A stretch of 64,000 nt of DNA from Syntrophus sp963665935 (GTDB taxonomy: Bacteria; Desulfobacterota; Syntrophia; Syntrophales; Syntrophaceae), in assembly GCA_963665935.1 (NCBI GenBank), contig OY762510.1:248001-312000 (forward strand). The letters run 5' to 3'. The notes beneath the pieces were generated by a model. The model saw nothing but the letters and a program-made list of their open reading frames with translations, searched no databases and was not told the DNA's origin. This document shows positions 8,082-15,472 of the stretch, one piece after another. The position numbers and the translations under genes were made by a program. Every line of letters starts with the position of its first letter. Positions within the stretch are counted from its first letter, which is position 1.

Positions 8082-8495
8082 TCATGGCGCCACCAGAACG
8101 GGACTTTCCGTCCCTGTTCTTGCAGCACCAGCTGCAAATAGCTTCACCGCTTCTTCCCACAGATCCGCCCTTACCGGGATCATCCCGTCTTCCGTGCAGA
8201 TGTCGTGGAGTATCTTATCAGCCTTCGCCCGGGAGCTTTCCGGAAGCAATCCTAGCCTCATCAGTTGGTACAGGGCATCGTGGACAAGAGACCCGCGCAT
8301 GGAGTCCGTCGAATCGTATGTTGGGCCGCTCGGCCCGTCCCAGGCGTAACCTTTCCTGATAATCAGCAGCCCTGACTTCGTGAGGCGGATGTAATCGCAA
8401 TGGATCATCTTTTCCGGAAAGATGCCGACGTTAACGGAATAGGTTTCAAATAGCTGATATTTGAACCCATTCTTATATTTTATCTTGTCGCCCAT
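8082..8495 (-). CDS. DUF1353 family phage protein
   Basis: 137 aa. It contains IRKGYAWDGPSGPT and MRGSLVHDALYQLMRLGLL, the characteristic WDGxS and S-x-x-HDxLY motifs of DUF1353, a small family common near lysis genes in phages. The conserved His-Asp pair suggests a hydrolytic or metal-binding activity, but none is established to my knowledge. The start codon lies inside the end of a possible 40-aa ORF (8480-8602). Confidence 0.75.
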   Translation of the reverse strand: MGDKIKYKNGFKYQLFETYSVNVGIFPEKMIHCDYIRLTKSGLLIIRKGYAWDGPSGPTYDSTDSMRGSLVHDALYQLMRLGLLPESSRAKADKILHDICTEDGMIPVRADLWEEAVKLFAAGAARTGTESPVLVAP

Positions 8496-8602
8496 CTCAT
8501 TACCGAGTGAAGCAAATTTTTTAATTTCGTTAATTTGAACGCGATAAGGGATGCCAATCGCCCCAGGAAGTAAACGGCTGCGATGGTATGCTTATTCCAC
8601 AT
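8480..8602 (-). CDS. Possible 40-aa membrane-associated peptide
   Basis: Begins one nucleotide after the stop of the lipoprotein gene (8604) and overlaps the start of the DUF1353 gene by 16 nt. It encodes MWNKHTIAAVYFLGRLA followed by a second hydrophobic/basic part. The tight gene packing leaves no other use for this stretch, and such small membrane peptides are usual in lysis regions, but there is no good ribosome site, so coupling to the upstream gene would be needed. Confidence 0.35.
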   Translation of the reverse strand: MWNKHTIAAVYFLGRLASLIAFKLTKLKNLLHSVMRWATR

Positions 8603-8603
8603 T

Positions 8604-9029
8604 TTACATAGCCCCGATGAATGCCTGGATGTACTTGGTGATATTCCCGCCGTAGGTGTCCCAAAGATCCCTTACGGCCACCACCTCAAGCCGGATAATG
8701 GCTGTCGAAAATCTGCCCTTTTCCTCCTTGGTCAGCTCTTCCCCTCGATCCTTTTTCTGTGCGATCGTCGTCAGGACATCGATGACATCTTTGGCGTCGG
8801 GAGAGAGTCTGTTCGCAAAGACATATTCCCCCATGGCACCCTTGATCTGTCCGCGGACGAACAAGAACTTGTCGGCGTTTGCGGCGGCCTTGCTCCCGAT
8901 CTCATAGGATTTTGCGTAATTGTTGCTGATCTCCGTTCCGACACGGGAGGAAAACGTTGACGTGGCGCATCCGGTCAAGACCAGAAGCATCGCAAGCATT
9001 GCCAGAAGGCCATATATCTTCTTCATCAT
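8604..9029 (-). CDS. Phage-encoded lipoprotein, unknown function
   Basis: 141 aa. N-terminal signal with lipobox LVLTGC (Cys at about residue 21), so it should be lipidated and membrane-anchored. The rest is alpha-helical (ISNNYAKSYEIGSKAAANADKF; LTKEEKGRFSTAIIRLEVVAV). Located directly after the endolysin gene, overlapping it by ATGA, where Rz1-like spanin lipoproteins often lie. It is longer and less proline-rich than Rz1, so a spanin role is only a possibility. Confidence 0.7.
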   Translation of the reverse strand: MMKKIYGLLAMLAMLLVLTGCATSTFSSRVGTEISNNYAKSYEIGSKAAANADKFLFVRGQIKGAMGEYVFANRLSPDAKDVIDVLTTIAQKKDRGEELTKEEKGRFSTAIIRLEVVAVRDLWDTYGGNITKYIQAFIGAM

Positions 9030-9571
9030 CGCTCCTTTTCAAATACGTTCTTGGCCAGGGCGTAGAGGCGTTTTCGATCCTCGTGTCCGTTCAGGCCACC
9101 GTTTATTTTTTTCGTGATTTCCTTGAATTTCCCCTCATCGGCAAGGCCATTCAGCTTCCGCTTGTTCCAGAACCAGCCGGCGGACATGCAGGCCCCGAGA
9201 TCCGACTTCAGGTAAGCGACCGCCTCATCCAGAGTCATCACAAAGTCTCTGGCGAAGGTCGTGTAATTTGCCTTCCCGGTAATTTGTATCAGGCCGCGGC
9301 CCTTGTATTTCTGCCCGTCACCATCTGCTTGCGGTGTGTTACCCAGGGCCTTTGCCAGCCGACCGGTGTCATAGGCGGCTCCGCTGGCCAGTTCCTCCTT
9401 GTAACGCAACTCTCCAGACTCATGGCCTATCTGCGCGATAAAGGCTGTCTTCCGCAGGTATGTCGTAATGGAATAGCGTTCCATCGTTTCCCAGAGGGAA
9501 CCTGCGAACCGGTCAATGATCGAGTCCGAGGTGTTCGGGAATATTTTCTGTAGCTGCTCTTTGAATTCCAT
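9026..9571 (-). CDS. Endolysin, glycoside hydrolase family 19-like
   Basis: 181 aa from ATG 9571 (MEFKEQLQKIF); the longer frame to 9613 overlaps the upstream gene. It contains AFIAQIGHESGELRYKEE, the region with the catalytic Glu of GH19 chitinase-like lysozymes, and KYKGRGLIQITGKANY, the second signature. It is expected to cleave the peptidoglycan glycan backbone for lysis. No signal peptide, so it needs a holin; holin-like proteins are encoded at 9822-10025 and 7313-8068. Its start overlaps the previous stop (TAATG). Confidence 0.88.
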   Translation of the reverse strand: MEFKEQLQKIFPNTSDSIIDRFAGSLWETMERYSITTYLRKTAFIAQIGHESGELRYKEELASGAAYDTGRLAKALGNTPQADGDGQKYKGRGLIQITGKANYTTFARDFVMTLDEAVAYLKSDLGACMSAGWFWNKRKLNGLADEGKFKEITKKINGGLNGHEDRKRLYALAKNVFEKER

Positions 9572-9816
9572 TATGGTTTCCCGTAAAGGGCTGTCCTTGA
9601 TTTGTCGTAACAATCCCTTAATTCTGGATCATCAAGGCGTTGCTCAAAATTCACTGCCAGATCAACGAGTTTGTCGTAAAGCGGACCGGGATGCATAAAC
9701 ATCATCAACGTTGTTGTTCCCGGTTTACAATCTGCCGGGCGCTTGCGTTCTGCGTACATATAAAGGGTCATGAAGCTCACGCTTGATAATCGGCAGAAAG
9801 GAACCGCATCGGCCAT
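9571..9816 (-). CDS. Hypothetical phage protein
   Basis: 81 aa, between the holin-like gene (5-nt gap) and endolysin (1-nt overlap), so it is probably translated as part of the lysis cassette. It contains YMYAERKRPADCKPGTTTLMMF and a helical C-terminus (VDLAVNFEQRLDDPELRDCYDK). No membrane helix, no motif recognised. The small size and position suggest an accessory lysis or regulatory role, which is an inference from context only. Confidence 0.5.
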   Translation of the reverse strand: MADAVPFCRLSSVSFMTLYMYAERKRPADCKPGTTTLMMFMHPGPLYDKLVDLAVNFEQRLDDPELRDCYDKSRTALYGKP

Positions 9817-9821
9817 TTTGA

Positions 9822-10025
9822 TTACCCCACAATCTTGAAACCCAATACCGCCGCAATCCCGCCGATTATCCCGCCGGTAAAGGACAATGCCTTGTTCCAG
9901 CGTTCAAGGACTTCCATCCGGGCAACCATATTTTGGACCGTTTCAAACATGATCCAGTCTCGCTGCTCCTTCGGAGTTGCCTGCCAGGTTTCCTTGGTGA
10001 TAATGAACCCTTCGCCTTTATTCAT
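9822..10025 (-). CDS. Small holin-like membrane protein (XhlA-like layout)
   Basis: 67 aa. A soluble helical N-terminus with coiled-coil character (FETVQNMVARMEVLERWNK) is followed by a single C-terminal membrane helix (LSFTGGIIGGIAAVLGFKIV). This layout resembles XhlA/haemolysin-type holin partners and other single-helix phage holins. It begins the lysis cassette immediately after the capsid gene. Assignment is by topology and position. Confidence 0.6.
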   Translation of the reverse strand: MNKGEGFIITKETWQATPKEQRDWIMFETVQNMVARMEVLERWNKALSFTGGIIGGIAAVLGFKIVG

Positions 10026-10200
10026 TGCGCCAACCCTTTAACCGTGCTAAGGATGCCGTTAGCGGGCAGCCTGTTAACCCTTCAGGCGCGATATGCCAGT
10101 ATCGCAGCCCGCTACTTTATTTTCGAAGACCCCGGCGCCGCGATGGGGATGACAGTGTAGGAAGGCTGTCCGACGCCGGGGAGAGTTGTTAAAGAGACGA
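10026..10200. other. 175-bp gap between capsid and lysis genes
   Basis: No convincing gene. The GC-rich part around 10129-10179 contains CCCCGGCGCCG and CGACGCCGGGG segments that can pair, a possible terminator-like or processing hairpin after the capsid gene, without a T-run on either side. A minus-strand frame continues from the capsid region to 10112 but has no start nearby. Confidence 0.3.
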
Positions 10201-11433
10201 TTACGAATCCTTCGGCATCGTCGTCGAGGAAGTATTGAACACGACAAAGATGTAATCCGTCGCACCGATTTCCACATCCCAGGCGATTCTGGCCTGGAAA
10301 GCAATCCGCCGCTTCAGATAGGACTCCGTATCCGTTCCCAGGGTCACGTACTCGAAACGCAGTTTCCACTTGCGGACAAACTGTTTCTGGAATGCGCCGT
10401 ACAGCCAGGCCGTTGCAGAGATGTCATCCAACTTCGGGCTGGAGATGATTCTCTCCGGCGGGACGCGAAACTGTCCCTGCGGTCCCCAGTTGGAAACCTG
10501 CGGTCCGGATGAACTGGACGCGCCGGGGATGTACTGTGAATTGGAAATCATTAGGGCCGTTCCGAGGAGGGCATTTGGAACAAGCAATTTGACCTGGGAT
10601 GAGGGAATGGAAATCCTCTTGCCGCGGCTGTTCTTTACCGAGGCAAGGCGATTGCGGGCGGCATCCAGATCGGTATAATCGGCCAGGGCGTTGCTCTGAA
10701 TCCACATACCGAGTGGCGACCGATTCCCAGGGGTGTTCGCTGTCGCGCTGTAAAGGGCAGTCCCAACCCCTTCCGGACGGTAGACATAAGGCGCAGCGGG
10801 AGAAGATGCGGAACCGTAATAATCGTAAATACGGTACAGGGTCTGCTCTTCCACCCAGTCCGAAGAGATCTCCGCCAGGGCATTCACCCGGCTGATGATG
10901 TCCGGGATCTCGTTCTCGTCGATCGCCTCCTGGGAGATGGTCAGCATACGACCGTTTCTCAGATGGCGGATCTCGACCTTTTCGTCACCGGCGTCAATCT
11001 CCGGAAATTCTTCCGTTTCCTTGACCGATGAAATATCCTTGTCAAGGGAGTTCACCGCCGAAATCGTGGTGACCTTCTTGGCGTCTTCCAGTTCGGTTAC
11101 AAGCGCCTCGCCTATGGTTTCAATCCCTTGATAGGCGTCATTCATGGCGGCGATGATCGTGGAACCGATTAAGATCGGGAAGGCCGAGGCGGAAATGGTC
11201 CGAACCGCCGATCCGATCGGCATCCGCACCGGAACAGCGACATCATGAAGAATCGCAAAAAGCCCCTTCAGGTCACGCAGGGTCTCCAGGGTTATTTTCC
11301 GCTCAGAAATGAGCTTCTGCGCCCGTTCCATGAACAGAGCGGGGTTATGCTTGGCCATGTCCCGGATGTCCCGGAGCGATAATCCGGGGGTCGAGCTGAC
11401 CCGAATGTCATTTAAAAACTGCTTAGGAGCCAT
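10201..11433 (-). CDS. Major capsid protein (HK97-fold)
   Basis: 410 aa. It lies directly after the decoration-like gene and the protease/scaffold gene. The sequence has the usual layout of long-helix N-terminus, beta-rich A and P domains and a conserved-type C-terminus (QARIAWDVEIGATDYIFVVF). RNGRMLTISQEAIDENEI and LLVPNALLGTALM resemble segments of Mu gpT-like and related major heads. It should form the icosahedral shell. Strong ribosome site (AGGAGG) before the ATG. Size and position make this the best candidate for the shell protein. Confidence 0.85.
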   Translation of the reverse strand: MAPKQFLNDIRVSSTPGLSLRDIRDMAKHNPALFMERAQKLISERKITLETLRDLKGLFAILHDVAVPVRMPIGSAVRTISASAFPILIGSTIIAAMNDAYQGIETIGEALVTELEDAKKVTTISAVNSLDKDISSVKETEEFPEIDAGDEKVEIRHLRNGRMLTISQEAIDENEIPDIISRVNALAEISSDWVEEQTLYRIYDYYGSASSPAAPYVYRPEGVGTALYSATANTPGNRSPLGMWIQSNALADYTDLDAARNRLASVKNSRGKRISIPSSQVKLLVPNALLGTALMISNSQYIPGASSSSGPQVSNWGPQGQFRVPPERIISSPKLDDISATAWLYGAFQKQFVRKWKLRFEYVTLGTDTESYLKRRIAFQARIAWDVEIGATDYIFVVFNTSSTTMPKDS

Positions 11434-11468
11434 TTTTGATATTTCCTCCTTACGGAATGATTTGAGAT

Positions 11469-12299
11469 TTATCCTTGTTTCGCCCAGGTCCCTTTAATTG
11501 CGGTGACCCACCAGCCGGCGTCGCCGTCTCCGACAAGGGAAACCGTGTCTCCCTTGATCGCTGAGGCCTTCGTGTTGATCAGGTCCTTGTCGTCCACCAT
11601 CGTGACATAGGCGATTCCATCGGCGGAATTCGGGCTGATCGTGATGATGTTGTTGGTATCAGCACCGCTGTTGACGAAGGTGTACTCGATGCCTTTCTTT
11701 GTGGCCGGCAGGGTGATGACCAGGGCGTCCGTGGCGATGAAAAAGATCTTCCCGCTGTCCTCATAGGTCAGGGTTCGGTTTGCTGTGATGGTTTCCATCT
11801 TCCTCCGCTGCAGCATCCCCTGCAGGACCTGCCAGAACGAACATTTCTCGTTCATTTCCACGACGGCTTTAGTCTTGTAAGTCAGGGTCGTTCCGGTCTC
11901 GGGATAGTTATCGTTCCCACAGGCTACAAACACCGGAAAGGCCGTCCCGCTGTAGGTAAGCTTCTGGCTATTGCTTGCCGTCAGAGTGAATCCTTCGCCC
12001 TGGGCAACCTGTCGGGAGGCGGCGATCTCATACTCGAACTCGTCGCCGGGTTTCGGGGCAATGAATTCCATGAAACGTTCGAGATCCGTGGATTTCTGCT
12101 CCTCGTTGGCGATGGCCAGCAGATAGAGCTCTCCGTCGGCAACCGCTGAAATAGGCGTCCAGTATCCGGCCGTCTTGTTGTAGCAGCAGATTTCTCCGCG
12201 CTTGATGGCCTGAGTCGATCCAGCTTGAACCTTGCCCGGGAAGATCGTCTCCTCAGACCCGTATTTGTTCCGCACAAAAGGCGATAAATTTTCTGCCAT
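11469..12299 (-). CDS. Capsid decoration/stabilisation-like protein
   Basis: 276 aa, in the lambda gpD position between protease/scaffold and major capsid gene. It begins with AENLSPFVRNKYGSEETIF and is beta-rich, with motifs IKRGEICCYNK and FEYEIAASRQVAQGEGF. Its residues 155-270 look like a second beta domain (YEDSGKIFFIATDALVITLP). At 276 aa it is much longer than gpD (about 110 aa), so it may be a two-domain decoration protein. Assignment rests on order and general character. Confidence 0.6.
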   Translation of the reverse strand: MAENLSPFVRNKYGSEETIFPGKVQAGSTQAIKRGEICCYNKTAGYWTPISAVADGELYLLAIANEEQKSTDLERFMEFIAPKPGDEFEYEIAASRQVAQGEGFTLTASNSQKLTYSGTAFPVFVACGNDNYPETGTTLTYKTKAVVEMNEKCSFWQVLQGMLQRRKMETITANRTLTYEDSGKIFFIATDALVITLPATKKGIEYTFVNSGADTNNIITISPNSADGIAYVTMVDDKDLINTKASAIKGDTVSLVGDGDAGWWVTAIKGTWAKQG

Positions 12300-12314
12300 G
12301 GTTTGTTTTCCTCC

Positions 12315-12641
12315 TTAATCCAGTATCATAAAGGCCGGGTCCGAAATTCCGCGGGCGAATTCATCATCGCTGATGTTTTTTATGAGATCACCGCTCCGTT
12401 CGGAATCCTCTGCATCTCCGGGGTTTGCCGGAGTCCCGCGGCTGTTTCTCACCTCGGCAAAGAGGGCGTCGGTGATTTCTTCCGGCGATTTGCCTTCAGA
12501 GAGAAGCCGGAATGCCAATGCCTGTCCCTTTTCACCCAGGGCGGCAGCACGACCAAATACCTGTTGCATGGCGGTGCGATGGGCTTCGTCCCTGGAGGCG
12601 ATGGCCGTGTCAATCTGTGCCTGCAATTCTGTCGAGTCCAT
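12315..12641 (-). CDS. Nested scaffold protein (in-frame start inside protease gene)
   Basis: ATG at 12641-12639 preceded by AAGGAG with 8-nt spacing. It gives a 108-aa helical protein starting MDSTELQAQIDTAIASRDEA and ending at the protease stop. The arrangement copies lambda Nu3 within C: the protease carries the scaffold sequence as its C-terminus, while free scaffold is made in excess from the internal start. Internal initiation is inferred from the ribosome site and the domain boundary. Confidence 0.65.
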   Translation of the reverse strand: MDSTELQAQIDTAIASRDEAHRTAMQQVFGRAAALGEKGQALAFRLLSEGKSPEEITDALFAEVRNSRGTPANPGDAEDSERSGDLIKNISDDEFARGISDPAFMILD

Positions 12642-13229
12642 AGTTCGTTCTCCTTCATCAATTTTTGATATTTGCTGCTGTTCTACTTCTATTCCTTCCA
12701 GGGACCGCATCTCGCGCCCCACACCAACCGTTGAATCCGCCGGGATCGCCGTCAGGGAAACCTCGATAGGCGTCCAGTCCACCGCCACATAGGTCGGGTT
12801 CCGTTCATCGCTGCTTCCCTTGATCTTCCCGCTTCCGATCTCGAATTCCTCATCCGGGTTCAGTTTCCGGAACTTATTGACCATGTAGCCAACAGACACG
12901 CCACGCAGAGAGCCGCTTTGAACGCGCTTCATGGCCAGTTCGCCTTCCTCCGTTTCGTCGAATCGTGCTTCCGCCAGGCCTCGATTGCCTTCAAGCCGTA
13001 CCTTGGAAAGGGGACCGACGATCCGGGAAGAGTCGTGACCAAAAAGAAGGGCCTGCGCCCGCCCCAGCTTGATGTGTCCCTGCTTGTGGCTCAGGATCTC
13101 GGACCCATAATAACGGCGGACGGGATTTTCCGACGAAAAGGAAAGGGAAATGGTCCGCTTCTCGGTGTCGACGGCCCGTTCATCAATTTCGAAATCCCGG
13201 TAAAACAGGGAATTATTCCTCTTCGGCAT
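12315..13229 (-). CDS. Prohead protease (S78/HK97 type) with C-terminal scaffold region
   Basis: 304 aa from ATG 13229, which has AAGGAGG nine nt upstream; it overlaps the portal gene end by 17 bp. The protease part has LLFGHDSSRIVG (His), SGSLRGVSVGYM (Ser) and WTPIEVSLTAIPADSTVG, the expected signatures of a prohead protease. After about residue 195 comes a helical, charged scaffold-like region. An internal in-frame ATG at 12641 with its own ribosome site can yield that part separately, as lambda C/Nu3. The enzyme should cleave scaffold and capsid protein during head maturation. Confidence 0.85.
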   Translation of the reverse strand: MPKRNNSLFYRDFEIDERAVDTEKRTISLSFSSENPVRRYYGSEILSHKQGHIKLGRAQALLFGHDSSRIVGPLSKVRLEGNRGLAEARFDETEEGELAMKRVQSGSLRGVSVGYMVNKFRKLNPDEEFEIGSGKIKGSSDERNPTYVAVDWTPIEVSLTAIPADSTVGVGREMRSLEGIEVEQQQISKIDEGERTMDSTELQAQIDTAIASRDEAHRTAMQQVFGRAAALGEKGQALAFRLLSEGKSPEEITDALFAEVRNSRGTPANPGDAEDSERSGDLIKNISDDEFARGISDPAFMILD

Positions 13230-14835
13230 TCTGATCATCCTCCTTGTCAGCTCCGTCCGTGGATGCACCTCCAGCAGACGGCTTATTTTCAGGCGTCAGG
13301 GAGACGCCGTATTTTTCTTCAATGTCCTTGATCTTCTTCAGTTCAGCAGCCCGCATTTCGATCGTCTCATCGAAATCTTTTCCCCGGGAGGCATAGATGT
13401 CGCTCAAGGTCTCAAAGAGGTTTTCCACTTCTATCTGCTTTCCGTTTGCCTCCTTGACCGGGTCGACCCATTGCCAGCCCGGAGGGATCCATACGGACAG
13501 GGAATAATCATCCCGGCGCAGATCAAATCCGGGAGCGGAGAGTTTCCCGGCGATGATCGCATCGGCTATGAAGTTCTCCCAGATCGGCTGGCAGAAATGT
13601 TTCACCATGTAATTCTGGTAAATTCGGAAAGCGAGTTGGGCCTGCAGCAGCACCGTCCTGGCGTTGCTGTAATTGAGCCCCGCCCAGTCGTTGGCGAAGA
13701 ACTCGTAGGGAAGATCAACCGCATTGGCTCCGGACATCATCATGTATTTGGTAAACGTCCCCAGGGCTCCATTCGGGCGGTTCGCGGAAAAGACGCTGAT
13801 CTCCTCCCCGGGGTTCAGATATTCGATCATACCCGGTTCAAATTCGCGGATCTTCTGGCTCTGCCCATTCGTTCCAAGGCCGGAATACATCTGGTAATCG
13901 GCCGGGCTCTTGATAAAGGCGGCCAGGCAGGCGGCTATCCGGGCGGCGACGACTTCCGCTTCCCGGTAACGATCCAGGTCCTGGATGTCTTTGAGGGCTC
14001 CGGCAAAGGGGGTGTACCCCCTGGACTGTCCAGGCCGCAGCGGATCATAGAGGTGCAGAACCTGACGGGCGCCAGTGGGCGAAAATGCATCAACCACCTC
14101 GTAATCGTTCGGGCTCTTTCCGGAAACGCCTGATCCGGGGTGAGTTTTTAAAAGAAAATATCGGACCGGGACCCCTTCCTGGTCGAATTCGATCCCGTTT
14201 CGGATGGAAGAATTCCTCGCTTCGGACATGGGGGTGGAGAGGCGATCTATCTCGATAATTTCGATGCACAGGGGAAGGATGCGCCCGAGGCGGCTCGATG
14301 ACCGGCAGACTGCCAGGCTTTCGCCGTCACCGTACATCGACCGGAAGGCCAGGGCCGTTTGTTCGTAGATGTCCTGGATCAGGTAGGCATCCGATTTCTT
14401 TGCCCACTGCTTCCATAATTTTTCAGCGTTGTAGTTGAAACTCTCGGCGACTTCCTGAGTTATGGATTCCATCGGGCCGAAGGCATTATCATAGGGTCCG
14501 TCCGCCTTGACGCGTGACTGGGGCCTGATTCCCGTTCCGATGACGTTATTGGTGACACGCTTCAGGGGACCGGAAACGATTCCGGTGTTCCGGGTGAGGT
14601 GGCGGACGTTGTTTCGCAGGGCGGCCAGGCTTGGGACATTGGCATTGTCTGCATCTTTGGAGATATTGGTCCAGTCGGAGCGGAGACGGCCTCCGGATAC
14701 GGCATCAAAACTGCGTCGACCATCCATAATGGAAAGCATCATCCGGGCGGCATTCCGACGGACGGCAACTTGCGGGGCGAAGAAAGAAACGGCCCGGTCA
14801 AAAAGGTTCATTTTCTGCGAAATCCGCTTCGTCAT
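13213..14835 (-). CDS. Portal protein, lambda gpB type
   Basis: 540 aa. Typical lambda-family portal features: FDAVSGGRLRSDW near residue 40, NNVRHLTRNTGIVSGPLKRVTNNVIGTG, IEIIEIDRLSTP near 180, and EFFANDWAGLNYSNARTVLLQAQLAF near 385. It forms the dodecameric ring for DNA entry and head-tail connection. The acidic C-terminal tail (DKEDDQNAEEE) overlaps the protease start. The upstream gpW-like gene overlaps by 4 bp. Length is normal for the family. Confidence 0.93.
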   Translation of the reverse strand: MTKRISQKMNLFDRAVSFFAPQVAVRRNAARMMLSIMDGRRSFDAVSGGRLRSDWTNISKDADNANVPSLAALRNNVRHLTRNTGIVSGPLKRVTNNVIGTGIRPQSRVKADGPYDNAFGPMESITQEVAESFNYNAEKLWKQWAKKSDAYLIQDIYEQTALAFRSMYGDGESLAVCRSSSRLGRILPLCIEIIEIDRLSTPMSEARNSSIRNGIEFDQEGVPVRYFLLKTHPGSGVSGKSPNDYEVVDAFSPTGARQVLHLYDPLRPGQSRGYTPFAGALKDIQDLDRYREAEVVAARIAACLAAFIKSPADYQMYSGLGTNGQSQKIREFEPGMIEYLNPGEEISVFSANRPNGALGTFTKYMMMSGANAVDLPYEFFANDWAGLNYSNARTVLLQAQLAFRIYQNYMVKHFCQPIWENFIADAIIAGKLSAPGFDLRRDDYSLSVWIPPGWQWVDPVKEANGKQIEVENLFETLSDIYASRGKDFDETIEMRAAELKKIKDIEEKYGVSLTPENKPSAGGASTDGADKEDDQNAEEE

Positions 14836-15206
14836 GCGCCACCACCTGGTCGTTTAAAGGAGGCGTAGGCGGTTTTCCCGCCGCTAACCGCACCGATTTG
14901 CATGTCGATGAATCTCAGAAACTCCATCACGTCGGATAGGTCACGGAAGGTCCGGCTGCGATTCCCGATCGAATAGGCTTTCGTCAGGATCGATCCATCG
15001 GCGATGTCGTTCAGGATTGCTGTTTTCAGTGATGACCAGTCTATGAATGCCATGCTCTCCCCAAGAGACGGAATTTCTGTTGACGGGGGGAATCGTAACA
15101 CGGGTTTTTCTGAAAATTTTTCCAGGGCGGACAGTTCAGGGGGGAGTAGCGGGGGGACTTCGGGGGGGACCTTCAGGGGGTCTTTCCTCTTGACACGTTT
15201 TTTCAT
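14832..15206 (-). CDS. gpW-like head-tail joining protein
   Basis: 124 aa. A Lys/Pro-rich N-terminus (KVPPEVPPLLPPELSALEKF) leads to a compact C-terminal domain with SSLKTAILNDIADGSILTKA, YSIGNRSRTFRDLSDVMEFL and a Gly-rich end, a pattern close to gpW proteins, which plug the portal after packaging. Lambda gpW is 68 aa; the extra N-terminal 50 residues are unusual. Position between terminase and portal is as in lambda. Confidence 0.65.
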   Translation of the reverse strand: MKKRVKRKDPLKVPPEVPPLLPPELSALEKFSEKPVLRFPPSTEIPSLGESMAFIDWSSLKTAILNDIADGSILTKAYSIGNRSRTFRDLSDVMEFLRFIDMQIGAVSGGKTAYASFKRPGGGA

Positions 15207-15472
15207 TCTCGATCGGGTTGGGTTTCTTTAATATCTCCTCTCGTTGGTAATTTTGTAAATAACCTGAAGAATTCTAAGATATTATCAACATACGCCAGGT
15301 ATCCAACCCCTGGTATGAAACGGACCGGCATGCCGCATTCACGATAGAACTTGAATTTATCATCAGAAATCGGAAGTTTCAGTCCGCTGGATCTGGCAAT
15401 GAACGCTTTAATTGCTTCCTTCCCGTCCAATATTTTGAGATGCGTGAAGTCATCGATCATCGATTCAGCCAC
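15203..15472 (-). CDS. Hypothetical protein between terminase and gpW-like gene
   Basis: 89 aa. It overlaps the end of the large terminase gene (by 16 bp) and the start of the gpW-like gene (4 bp), so it belongs to the packaging operon. Visible features: helix DGKEAIKAFIARSSGLKL, CGMPVRFIPGVGYLAYVDNI, then LEFFRLFTKL. The overall pattern (helix, short turn, CGMPV-x-F-x-PG-x-GYLA) resembles the helix-turn-helix/DNA-anchor segments of small phage DNA-binding proteins, but I do not recognise a family. Confidence 0.55.
   Translation of the reverse strand: MAESMIDDFTHLKILDGKEAIKAFIARSSGLKLPISDDKFKFYRECGMPVRFIPGVGYLAYVDNILEFFRLFTKLPTRGDIKETQPDRE

Noticed and set aside
10112..10369. 85-aa minus-strand frame at the capsid gene end
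   Set aside because: Most of it overlaps the capsid gene out of frame and no start codon lies near the part beyond the capsid stop; a frameshifted capsid extension is possible but unsupported.
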